Shown: positions 8,646-16,196 of the stretch, piece after piece
How the letters are laid out: each line of letters begins with the position of its first letter
How positions within the stretch are numbered: position 1 is the first letter of the stretch
NCBI GenBank assembly: GCA_017461345.1
Contig: JAFTYP010000013.1
Span: 124,001 to 188,000 of the forward strand
From: Bacteroidaceae bacterium
Lineage (GTDB): Bacteria > Bacteroidota > Bacteroidia > Bacteroidales > Bacteroidaceae
Direction of reading: 5' to 3'
Length of the DNA stretch: 64,000 bases
The notes under the pieces: generated by a model
Database searches by the model: none
What the model saw: the letters and a program-made list of their open reading frames with translations, nothing else
Told to the model about the DNA's origin: nothing
Translations under genes and position numbers: made by a program

Positions 8646-9257
8646 CTACATCAGTATTGTTCCTACGATGCCGCAGACGATGCCGATGAGGGTTCCGCCC
8701 AGGACTTGCCAGAGTGTGTGCTGACGGAGTATCATGCGGCTGGTCATGACGCAGCCCGACACGAGTATTGCCAACGAAAGCCACCAGATGGGATTAAAAC
8801 CAAAGATGGCGGCATAGGCAATGATGGCACCGATGACTCCACCCGATCCGGCCGAGTGTGTGCTGACTTTCCACCACAGGTTGATGGTGACGCAGGTGCA
8901 TTGTATGAGCAGTGATATGCCGACGATTGCCATCAGGAAGTGCGGAATATGTGTGATGTGGAATATGTGCATGAGGCAGAGGTAGCAACAGATGCTGACG
9001 ATGTATGGCACAGCACGTTTGTGTCGCTTCCGCAGTTCGTAGGTGCTCCAGCCGTTCAGGCGGCGATAGATGTAGATGCCTATTGCCGGCAGGCAGAAGG
9101 TGAAGGTATAGACCAGTGCAAGAATCCACAGCTTGAACACCCAGGGGAAAAGACTCAGATAGGTGAAGCAGAGCAGAATGAAGGTGCCGACGGTAGGGTA
9201 GTACGATGGTCGGAACACTGTCGAGAAGATTCGTGCTATGAAAAGGATTTGTTTCAT
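8646..9257 (-). CDS. PAP2-type phosphatase membrane protein
   Basis: The protein has 203 residues with about six hydrophobic segments. The acid-phosphatase signature is split as THSAGSGG (about residue 147) and SRMILRQHTLWQVLGG (about residue 174). This gives the conserved Ser-x-x-Leu-Arg-x-His pattern, while the first KxxxxxxRP motif is not obvious. It probably dephosphorylates a lipid pyrophosphate at the inner membrane. The start codon sits inside ATTGAAC-type heptamers. It follows rpoN by 44 bp on the same strand. Confidence 0.7.
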   Translation of the reverse strand: MKQILFIARIFSTVFRPSYYPTVGTFILLCFTYLSLFPWVFKLWILALVYTFTFCLPAIGIYIYRRLNGWSTYELRKRHKRAVPYIVSICCYLCLMHIFHITHIPHFLMAIVGISLLIQCTCVTINLWWKVSTHSAGSGGVIGAIIAYAAIFGFNPIWWLSLAILVSGCVMTSRMILRQHTLWQVLGGTLIGIVCGIVGTILM

Positions 9258-9301
9258 TGAACATTAACCATTTAACAGTCCCCCTAAAGGTTTAGGGGGG
9301 C
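9254..9301. repeat. Heptamer run plus CCCCCTAAAGG palindrome between rpoN and PAP2
   Basis: ATTGAAC, ATTAACC and ATTTAAC heptamers are followed by a CCCCCTAAAGG/TTTAGGGGGG palindrome. The composite fills the gap between the two genes, resembles the purE-ispG gap, and reaches the start codon of the PAP2 gene. Confidence 0.65.
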
Positions 9302-10696
9302 TTACTTCCTCATCCTTGCCACGGGGATTCCCATTTGCTCGCGATATTTGGCGATGGTGCGCCGTGCAATGTTGAAGCCTTCGGCCTGAAGCATTTGTGT
9401 GAGGCGTTCGTCGCTGAGCGGTTGGCGTTTGTCTTCTTGTTCTATGTGTTGGCGCAGGGCAGCCATTATTTGGCGTGCGGTGATGTCTGTGCCCTCGTTG
9501 CTTTGTGTTGCTTTGTGTGTGAAGAACCATTTCAGCGGATAGGTGCCGAAGGTGGTTTCCACATATTTGCTGTTGGCAACACGGCTGATGGTGCTGATGT
9601 CGTAGCCCGTCTGTTCTGCCACGTCCTCGAGCCTCATGGGGCGAAGCAGTGTCTCGTCGCCTTCTTGGAAGAAAGGCTTTTGCAGTCTGACGATGGTCTG
9701 CATGGTGCGCATCATGGTTTCCGAGCGTTGCTGCAGGGCATTGATGAACATCTGTCCGCGCTCCACGTATTGTCGGACAAAGGTGTCTTGCTGTTCGTTG
9801 GCATCGGGGCTGATGATGAGCGATGGCTGATTGCCGTTGCTCAAGGTGACGGTGACGGTGCCGTTCTCGTCCGTATCGACCATGAAGTCGGGCTGTATGC
9901 TTTGTGCGCGGTCGGCATTCTTTGCGCCGATTGAACCACCCGGACGTGGGTTGAGTTTCAAGATTTCTCTTTGCAGCAGCTCTACCTGTGTGGCGTTGAT
10001 GTGCAGACGTTGCTCTATTCTGTTCCACCGTTTGTGGACGAAGTCGTCGAAGTATTTGTCGAAGAGTTTGACCAGCAGGTCGTGATGTGGATTCTGTTCG
10101 TCTCGGCGGACTTGTATGAGCAGACATTCCTGCAGGGAGCGTGCTCCGATGCCGGCAGGGTCGAACTGTTGCAGCACTTGCAACACCTGCTCCAGGGCTT
10201 CGGCCGTTGTGTTGAGTCCTTGATAAATCTCTGCTTCGTCGGCAAGAATGGAGAGCGACTTCTTCAGGAGTCCGTCTTCGTCGAGCGAACCGATGAGGTA
10301 TTCCATCAGTTCTTTCTCGTGGTCGGTGAGGTCGAAGTCTGCCATCTGTTCTCTCAGACGGTCTGTGAGCGAGAGCGTATCGTCGTAGGACATATATGCG
10401 GCAGCGTTGTTGCTGTGGCTGGCACCAGTCAGGAAGTCGGGTATGTCGTCTTCCGAGCGGTAGTCGAAAATGGCATCGTCCAAGTCAGTTTGTCTGTTGT
10501 CCGTCGTCTGTTGTCCGTTGTCTTCCTCTTTCTTTTCCAGCCACGGGTTTTCCAGACACTCCAGTTCCACCCGATGCTGCAGTGCCTCGATGGGCATTTC
10601 CATCAGTCGGACGAGCAGTACTTGCTGTGGCAGCAGTTGCTGAGTCTGTATCTGCTGCTGCGTTTGTTGCTGTGTCTGTATGTTTCCCTGTTTCAT
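9302..10696 (-). CDS. rpoN: RNA polymerase sigma-54 factor
   Basis: The product is 464 residues when started at ATG 10696 (MKQGNIQTQQQ). An open frame reaching 10927 exists but would add 77 unrelated residues beyond the -7 box. The N-terminal Gln-rich region I ends near LLPQQVLLVRLMEMP. The core-binding region follows, with FDPAGIGARSLQECL, and the C-terminal RpoN box is ARRTIAKYRE. The acidic linker at residues 58-70 is built from 7-bp repeats (DNGQQTTDNRQT), coded at 10489-10523. It needs an enhancer-binding ATPase; none is seen in this window. Confidence 0.94.
   Translation of the reverse strand: MKQGNIQTQQQTQQQIQTQQLLPQQVLLVRLMEMPIEALQHRVELECLENPWLEKKEEDNGQQTTDNRQTDLDDAIFDYRSEDDIPDFLTGASHSNNAAAYMSYDDTLSLTDRLREQMADFDLTDHEKELMEYLIGSLDEDGLLKKSLSILADEAEIYQGLNTTAEALEQVLQVLQQFDPAGIGARSLQECLLIQVRRDEQNPHHDLLVKLFDKYFDDFVHKRWNRIEQRLHINATQVELLQREILKLNPRPGGSIGAKNADRAQSIQPDFMVDTDENGTVTVTLSNGNQPSLIISPDANEQQDTFVRQYVERGQMFINALQQRSETMMRTMQTIVRLQKPFFQEGDETLLRPMRLEDVAEQTGYDISTISRVANSKYVETTFGTYPLKWFFTHKATQSNEGTDITARQIMAALRQHIEQEDKRQPLSDERLTQMLQAEGFNIARRTIAKYREQMGIPVARMRK
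10489..10523 (-). repeat. Heptamer repeat (GGACAAC/AGACAAC) inside rpoN
   Basis: Read on the coding strand, five 7-bp units of the kind GGACAAC, AGACGAC, GGACAAC and AGACAAA are in tandem and encode DNGQQTTDNRQ in the region I/II linker. The same coding repeat occurs at 60.67 and 63.67 kb. Confidence 0.75.
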
Positions 10697-10719
10697 GACC
10701 TTGCGATAACTTCGCGTGG

Positions 10720-10727
10720 CAAAGTTA
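10720..10727 (-). promoter_or_regulatory. -7 box (TAACTTTG) for rpoN
   Basis: The minus-strand TAACTTTG predicts a start near 10713 and a leader of about 17 nt. This supports ATG 10696 as the rpoN start. Confidence 0.55.
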
Positions 10728-10837
10728 CGAATTAGCAATATGAAAGCAAAAGAAAAGTCTGTTTTTCTTCCATTTTCACGGAAAAAGGAGTACAAGTTTC
10801 GTGCCAAAGCGTAAGGGGAGACCAGCCAACTGGAGAA

Positions 10838-10969
10838 AACTCTTTGCGGGAGGTTTGGGAAACACTCAAGAGAACTTCGACAACTTCTGCAGAGAAGTCG
10901 GGCAACTTCTCTGCAGAACTTTGGCAATTATTCACGAGAAGTTTGGGAAGCCGACAAGGGGCTGATTTA
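10838..10969. repeat. 22-bp periodic array, AACTTCTGCAGAGAAGT type (about 6 units)
   Basis: Units begin at 10838, 10860, 10882, 10904, 10926 and 10948 with no drift. The best pair share CTGCAG flanked by AACTTCT and GAAGTTTGG half-sites. Degenerate traces (CTGCAG at 10976, GGACGCGTGG near 10997) continue towards the cca stop. With the rpoN promoter it accounts for most of the 359-bp gap. Confidence 0.75.
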
Positions 10970-11055
10970 CGCCCCTGCAGCCCACTTGGCAAAATTGGAC
11001 GCGTGGTGTTGAGACTTCACTCCAGGTTGGCTGAAAAAAGGTATGTCCGTTTGTG

Positions 11056-12627
11056 TTATTTCGATGCTGTGGGACTGAGCCCCATCTCTTTTGCTTTCTC
11101 GAGCATGAACTGGAAAGCGGCATCGTGGTCGTTGGGTATGACGGAGTTCCAGATGGCGTCTTTGACGGCTTGCTTCAGGATGCCGACCTCTCTGCAAGGC
11201 TGCAGGCCGAAGGTTTCCATGATTTCTTCGCCCGTGATGGGATTGTGCCAGGTGCGATAGTTGTCGCGTGCTTCCAGGTCGGCAAGCTTTTCTCTAACGA
11301 GTTGGAAATTCTGCAGGAAGTGTTTCTTCTTCTCTCTGTTCTTGCTGGTGATGTCGGCTTCGCAGAGGCGCATCAGGTCGTCGATGTCTTCGCCTGCTTC
11401 GAAGAGCAGACGGCGTACGGCGCTGTCGGTCACGACGTCGTCGGCAATGGCTATGGGGCGCATGTGTAGTCCTACGAGTTTCTCCACGTAGGTCATGCGT
11501 TCGTCAGTGGGGAGTTTCATGCGGCGGAAGAGTGGCGGCACCATCTTCTGCCCGATGAAGTTGTGGTTGTGGAACGTCCAGCCGGTCTGGTTGTCCCATC
11601 GTTTGCTGCGAGGCTTGCCGATGTCGTGCAGGAGGGCTGCCCAGCGTAAGAAGACCCCCCAACCCCCTTTAGGGGGAGTTTTTCCGTCGCATTGTGATTC
11701 TTGTTCTCCCCCTAAAGGGGGTTGGGGGGTCTGTCTACTTATGTTGTCCAGCACTTCGAGCGTGTGGTAGAAGTTGTCTTTGTGGGCTCTGCCGTTGCGC
11801 GACTCTACTCCTTCGAGTGCTGCAATCTCGGGCAATATGATGGGGAGCAGTCCGCTCCGGCTCAGTTCGATGAAACCAATGCTTGGTGCCGGTGCCATCA
11901 TTATCTTGTTGAGTTCGTCGATAATGCGCTCTTGCGAGATAATCTTGATGCGTTCGGCATTGCGACTCAGTGCTTTGGCTGTTTCTTCTTCTATCTTGAA
12001 GCGCAGTTGTGTGGCAAATCGGATGCAGCGCATCATGCGGAGCGGGTCGTCGCTGAAGGTGATGTCGGGGTCGAGCGGCGTGGCTATGATGCCGTCTTCG
12101 AGGTCGAGAAGACCGTCGAAGAGGTCGATGAGTTCGCCGTATCGTTTTTCGTTGAGGCAGACGGCAAGGGCGTTGATGGTGAAGTCGCGGCGGTGCAGGT
12201 CGTCGTCGAGTGTGCCGTCTTCCACGATGGGCTTACGGCTGTTCCTCTGATAACTCTCTTTGCGTGCTCCCACAAACTCCACTTCCTGGTCGCGCCACTT
12301 GAGTTGTGCTGTGCCGAAGTTGCGGAAGATGCTGACGTGGGCACTGCGTCCGAGTTCTTTTGCCAGGGCGTGTGCCAGCCGTATGCCTGGTCCGTCGCTG
12401 TGTTTGTCGAGGTTAGGATCTACCACCACACAGTCGATGTCTTTCGACGGACGTTCCAGGATGATGTCGCGCACATAGCCTCCCACCACATAGCACTCCA
12501 ACCCCAGCGCGTCTGCTGCTTTGCCGATGCGGTGAAGGAGTGGGGCGTCTATGGCTCGAAGCGAGTCGGTCTCTCGTGAGCGTTCTCTGAACTTGTCGTA
12601 TTCCTGTATGGCGTCCTGTATGGTCAT
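11056..12627 (-). CDS. cca: CCA-adding tRNA nucleotidyltransferase / poly(A) polymerase-type, HD domain
   Basis: Adds or repairs the CCA end of tRNA. Start at ATG 12627 (MTIQDAIQEYDKF) gives 523 residues and an ATGA overlap with the upstream lipoprotein gene. GGYVRDIILERPSKDIDCVV holds the nucleotidyltransferase GG and DxD residues, RRDFTINALAV the ATP/CTP selection region, and LLHDIGKP the HD phosphohydrolase motif. A 26-residue insertion (TPQPPLGG...TPPKGGWG) just before the HD motif is encoded by an inverted repeat (11652-11732) and makes the protein longer than usual. Confidence 0.9.
   Translation of the reverse strand: MTIQDAIQEYDKFRERSRETDSLRAIDAPLLHRIGKAADALGLECYVVGGYVRDIILERPSKDIDCVVVDPNLDKHSDGPGIRLAHALAKELGRSAHVSIFRNFGTAQLKWRDQEVEFVGARKESYQRNSRKPIVEDGTLDDDLHRRDFTINALAVCLNEKRYGELIDLFDGLLDLEDGIIATPLDPDITFSDDPLRMMRCIRFATQLRFKIEEETAKALSRNAERIKIISQERIIDELNKIMMAPAPSIGFIELSRSGLLPIILPEIAALEGVESRNGRAHKDNFYHTLEVLDNISRQTPQPPLGGEQESQCDGKTPPKGGWGVFLRWAALLHDIGKPRSKRWDNQTGWTFHNHNFIGQKMVPPLFRRMKLPTDERMTYVEKLVGLHMRPIAIADDVVTDSAVRRLLFEAGEDIDDLMRLCEADITSKNREKKKHFLQNFQLVREKLADLEARDNYRTWHNPITGEEIMETFGLQPCREVGILKQAVKDAIWNSVIPNDHDAAFQFMLEKAKEMGLSPTASK
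11652..11732. repeat. In-frame inverted repeat of CCCCCTAAAGGGGG elements within cca
   Basis: The arms 11652-11677 and 11707-11732 are perfect 26-bp inverted copies separated by 29 bp; each contains CCCCCTTTAGGGGG. It is an exact multiple of three relative to the frame and encodes PPLGG...PPKGGWG without a stop. Confidence 0.9.
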
Positions 12628-12956
12628 TCTTTTTTCAGGTCTTCTTGCAGTTTGCGTTCGAAGAATTGTCTTTTTACGTCGAGGCGTTTCCATTCTTCGC
12701 CTGTTGCGAGACGAAGGCTGTCTGTGGCGGCCATCATCTCAATGCTGTCGAGCAGGAGGATGGCTTGCTTGCGCGCTTCGATGGCTGTGGGGCAGTTGCG
12801 GCGCAGCGAGAAGATGGTGTCGCGTGCTTCGTTGTAGTGATGATGGTGCAGAGCGTATCGTGCTTCCTTCAGCATTTCGGCGGCACGTTCTTCGGGTTTC
12901 TGTTGTGTGCAGGCTGCCAGCAATATGGCAGCAACGAGGATGAGTTGATGTTTCAT
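12624..12956 (-). CDS. Small lipoprotein between rseP and cca
   Basis: Taking ATG 12956 as the start, the product has 110 residues and begins MKHQLILVAAILLAACTQQK, an SPII signal with Cys at residue 15. The rest is a charged helical repeat-like segment (EERAAEMLKEARYALHHHHY, LRRNCPTAIEARKQAILLL), suggestive of a single TPR-like hairpin plus coiled coil. Upstream Met codons would place the signal internally. It is 4 bp from the rseP stop and overlaps cca by ATGA, so translation is probably coupled. The function is unknown. Confidence 0.75.
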   Translation of the reverse strand: MKHQLILVAAILLAACTQQKPEERAAEMLKEARYALHHHHYNEARDTIFSLRRNCPTAIEARKQAILLLDSIEMMAATDSLRLATGEEWKRLDVKRQFFERKLQEDLKKE

Positions 12957-12960
12957 GATG

Positions 12961-14379
12961 TCAGAAGAAGAGTGGGAGTATGTAGTTGCGGAAGTCATTG
13001 CTAAAGGCAAGCAGCATGAGTGCGATGAGGATGAAGATGCCGATGCGTTCTATCCATTCCATCGCCTTGTCCGATGGTTGGTGACCTGTAATGCCTTCGT
13101 AGAAGAGCAGCACGATGTGTCCGCCGTCGAGGCCGGGAATGGGCAGGATGTTCATTACGGCAAGTACGATGCTGATGAGTGCGGTGAGCATCCAGAACTG
13201 CTGCCAATCCCATGTGGCAGGGAAGATGTTTCCGATGGTGATGAACGAGCCTACGCTCTTTGCGCCTTCGGCACTTGCTACGTATTTGAGGTCGCCGACG
13301 TAGTTTTTAAGCATTTTCCAGCCGTAGTTCAAGCCGGCAGGGATGCAGGTTGCCAGGTTGTAGTCGAGGTGTTCTAATTTGTAGTCGGGGATGTGGCGTG
13401 TGACGCCCATCATGTATTGTTCGTCGAGTTGCAGGCTGAGGGTGTCTGTCCGGCTCATGTCGGCAGAGGCAACAACGACATTGAGTGTGCGCCAGTGGAG
13501 ACTGTCGGCTGCTGTGCAGTCGGGCGAGGCGAGTACGTCCTGGCGGCGGAGTGTTACTTCGTTGTCGAAGTCTCCCCAGGTGTAGATGTCTTTGCCGTTG
13601 ACGGCTATCAGTTTCATACCTGCTTTGATACCTGCTTTGTCTGCTGCGGAATTGGGAGCGACGGAGTCGATGACGGAGCCTGCCAGGGGTGTGAGGAATT
13701 GTGGCTGTGCCTGCATCATCTGCAGCATTGAGAGTCCGTCTTCGGGCATCTGCAGTTCTACTTCTTCTCCGTTGCGCAGTACGGTTACGGTGCTTGCGTT
13801 GGAGATGGTGCGTATTACGGGTCCGAGGCTGAATTCTGCTATTTCCTTGCCGTCGGCGCTGATGGGTATGTCGCCGTTCTGAAAGCCTATGGAGCGTGCC
13901 TGCTCGTTGTACTGGAAGCCTTTCTCTATGCTTGTCATGGGAATATAGTCGCGTCCCCATGCGAGGAGTACGAGCGAGTAGATGACCCATGCGGTGATGA
14001 GGTTCATCAGCACACCGCCAAACATGATGAAGAAGCGTTGCCATACGGGTTTAGAGCGGAACTCGTCGGGCTGTGCCGGCTGTTTCATCTGTTCGGTGTC
14101 CATGCTTTCGTCTATCATGCCGGCTATCTTGACGTATCCGCCAAGCGGTATCCAACCGATGCCGTACTCCGTCTCGTTGTTCTTGAAGCGTGGGAAGAGT
14201 CGGGTGAACCATTTGCTCTTCGTGCTGAAGAGTTTGAACTTGTAGTCGAAGAACATGAAGAATTTCTCTACTTTCACGCCGAAGAGTTTGGCGAAACCGA
14301 AGTGGCCGCCTTCGTGCAGAACGACCAACAGGCTGAGGCAGCAAAGCAACTGCAGGGTTTTTATAAGTACTGTTTCCAT
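12961..14379 (-). CDS. rseP: Site-2 zinc metalloprotease RseP
   Basis: An intramembrane protease that cleaves anti-sigma factors and signal-peptide remnants. The product is 472 residues from ATG 14379 (METVLIKTLQLL). VVLHEGGHFGFAKLFGVKV contains the HExxH zinc site in the first membrane helix. A central PDZ domain has SVAPNSAADKAGIKAGMKL, and LPIPGLDGGHIVLLFYE is the C-terminal LDG motif. The dxr-rseP order is typical of Bacteroidales. An anti-sigma factor lies at 60.4 kb in this window, but a link is unproven. Confidence 0.92.
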   Translation of the reverse strand: METVLIKTLQLLCCLSLLVVLHEGGHFGFAKLFGVKVEKFFMFFDYKFKLFSTKSKWFTRLFPRFKNNETEYGIGWIPLGGYVKIAGMIDESMDTEQMKQPAQPDEFRSKPVWQRFFIMFGGVLMNLITAWVIYSLVLLAWGRDYIPMTSIEKGFQYNEQARSIGFQNGDIPISADGKEIAEFSLGPVIRTISNASTVTVLRNGEEVELQMPEDGLSMLQMMQAQPQFLTPLAGSVIDSVAPNSAADKAGIKAGMKLIAVNGKDIYTWGDFDNEVTLRRQDVLASPDCTAADSLHWRTLNVVVASADMSRTDTLSLQLDEQYMMGVTRHIPDYKLEHLDYNLATCIPAGLNYGWKMLKNYVGDLKYVASAEGAKSVGSFITIGNIFPATWDWQQFWMLTALISIVLAVMNILPIPGLDGGHIVLLFYEGITGHQPSDKAMEWIERIGIFILIALMLLAFSNDFRNYILPLFF

Positions 14380-14429
14380 AGTCTTGTTTGTCTCTTGTGG
14401 CAGAGGCACTGTGCTTCTGCCCGAATAAT

Positions 14430-14503
14430 GGTTAAGGTTTTCCGGGATAATGGTTAAGCATTATCGGCGGAATGGTTAAGGGTTATTGCAATAATGGTTA
14501 AGG
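14430..14503. repeat. 22-bp periodic array, GGTTAAGG type (4 units), ending in dxr
   Basis: GGTTAAGG or GGTTAAGC occurs at 14430, 14452, 14474 and 14496. Fillers alternate between TTCCGGGATAAT-like and ATTATCGGCGG-like strings. The last unit contains the dxr stop codon (14498-14500). Confidence 0.85.
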
Positions 14504-15658
14504 GTTTCCGATGAGTTCGTTTGCGACGATTCGCGACTCGCGGTCGCAGTCGAGATAATCCTGCAGGGAGAGCCTTTCCTGATGGGCCACCCGGGCAAGT
14601 GTCTGCTCTATGATGTCTGCCATTTGCAGGAAGCCGCAGCGCTCCTGGCGGAAGGCTAGATTGGCCACTTCGTTGGCAGCGTTGACAATGCAGGCAGCGT
14701 TGCCACCCATGTGCAGTGCTTCGTATGCCATCTGCAGGCAACGGAACTTCTCCGTGTCGGGCTTCTCGAAGGTGAGGTCCTTCAGGTCCCACCAGTCGAT
14801 GCGGGGAAAGGAACTCTTCAGGCGGAAAGGGTAGGAAAGGGCAAGTTGTATGGGCACACGCATGTCGGGCATGCCGAGTTGGCCCTTCACGGCACCGTCT
14901 TCAAACTGAACCGCACTGTGCAGAATGCTCTGCGGATGCACCACAACCTGAATCTTGTCGGGCGTAACGTCGAAGAGCCATCGTGCCTCGATGACCTCAA
15001 GGCCTTTGTTCATCATCGATGCACTGTCGATGGTAATCTTTGCCCCCATGTCCCAGTTGGGATGCCGGAGAGCCTGTGCCGGAGTCACGCTGCGGAGTTG
15101 GTCGAGCGAAAACGTGCGGAACGGACCGCCGCTGGCAGTGAGGATAAGTTTCTCAATAGGGCTTTCCTCGCCCATAAGGCTTTGGAAGATGGCGCTATGC
15201 TCGCTGTCGACAGGCAACAACGGCACCTTGTTTTCCAAACAGAGACGGGTGATGAGTTCGCCGGCCACAACAAGCGTCTCCTTGTTGGCAAGGGCAATAG
15301 GCTTGCCGGCCTTGATGGCACTGATGGTAGGACGCAGTCCGCTGAAGCCCACAAGCGCCGTCAGCACCACATCCACCGGCTCCATCTGCACCACCTGGCA
15401 CAAGGCATCGGCCCCGGCATACACCTGTATCGGCTCGTCGGCCAATGCCTCACGCACATATTCGTACTTGCTCTCGTCGGCAATCACCACGCAGCAAGGC
15501 TGATACTGCTTTGCCTGCCGAATGAGAAGGTCGGCCCTGGAGTTCGCCGTCAGCACGTATGCCTCGAAAAGGTCAGGGTGCTCGGAGATGACCTCCAGCG
15601 TCTGAGTGCCGATACTCCCCGTGGAGCCCAATATACAAATCTTCTTTTTCATATTCAT
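14498..15658 (-). CDS. dxr: 1-deoxy-D-xylulose 5-phosphate reductoisomerase
   Basis: Converts DXP to MEP with NADPH and a divalent metal. The product has 386 residues. ICILGSTGSIGTQTLEVI is the NADPH site, LPVDSEHSAIFQSL carries metal and substrate ligands, and MMNKGLEVIEARWLF follows. The start at 15658 gives an ATGA overlap with rimM; Met3 (MKKKICILG) is also possible. The last residues (IGNP) and the stop lie in a 22-bp repeat unit. Confidence 0.95.
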   Translation of the reverse strand: MNMKKKICILGSTGSIGTQTLEVISEHPDLFEAYVLTANSRADLLIRQAKQYQPCCVVIADESKYEYVREALADEPIQVYAGADALCQVVQMEPVDVVLTALVGFSGLRPTISAIKAGKPIALANKETLVVAGELITRLCLENKVPLLPVDSEHSAIFQSLMGEESPIEKLILTASGGPFRTFSLDQLRSVTPAQALRHPNWDMGAKITIDSASMMNKGLEVIEARWLFDVTPDKIQVVVHPQSILHSAVQFEDGAVKGQLGMPDMRVPIQLALSYPFRLKSSFPRIDWWDLKDLTFEKPDTEKFRCLQMAYEALHMGGNAACIVNAANEVANLAFRQERCGFLQMADIIEQTLARVAHQERLSLQDYLDCDRESRIVANELIGNP

Positions 15659-16164
15659 AAGTCAAGCAATCCTTCGGGCAACGCCATGCGAATGGTGCGC
15701 TCCTTATGGTTGATATCCGTAATCCACGCTTCGGCAGCAGGAATAAGACTGTTGCCAACGTGGAAAAGAATGTTCTGCGTCGAGTCGTCCACATAGTCGA
15801 TGGTGCCGAGCAGGCCAGCCGCTTCGTCGTGAAGTTCAAAGCCCGTGAAGTACCGCCAAGTGTATTCCGCATCCTCGTCCGCTTCGGGTGTCAGCGAATG
15901 GGGGAAGAAAACATCGCAACCCACCATGAACTGAACATCGTTGGCAGAGTCGTAATGCAGAAACTTCACCAGTGCCGTACTGTCACTGCGAAAACGATAT
16001 TCCTCGAGAAAGAACGGCACAAGAATGCCATCCACACGCAGAAAAAGGTACTCGCTCTCGGCACGATCCCACACATCATCCGTGAAGTTGAACGACAACT
16101 CGCCCTTGATGCCATGAGTTCGCCCTATGCGTCCTATCTTGTAAACTTCGTCTTCCTGAATCAT
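15655..16164 (-). CDS. rimM: Ribosome maturation factor RimM
   Basis: Assists 30S assembly by binding ribosomal protein S19. The product has 169 residues from ATG 16164 (MIQEDEVYKIGRIGRTHGIKG). The frame is open further upstream into murA, but the family begins at this Gly-Arg-Ile-Gly-Arg-Thr-His-Gly motif. The PRC barrel follows from about residue 95 (YFTGFELHDEAAGLLGTID). It lies between murA (32 bp) and dxr (ATGA overlap). Confidence 0.9.
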   Translation of the reverse strand: MIQEDEVYKIGRIGRTHGIKGELSFNFTDDVWDRAESEYLFLRVDGILVPFFLEEYRFRSDSTALVKFLHYDSANDVQFMVGCDVFFPHSLTPEADEDAEYTWRYFTGFELHDEAAGLLGTIDYVDDSTQNILFHVGNSLIPAAEAWITDINHKERTIRMALPEGLLDL

Positions 16165-16196
16165 AGTCTTTCTGTAACCACTGTTTCGAAAGGAAG

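Noticed and set aside
10697..10927. N-terminal extension of rpoN to 10927
   Set aside because: It would add 77 residues unlike sigma-54 and pass through the -7 box and repeat array.
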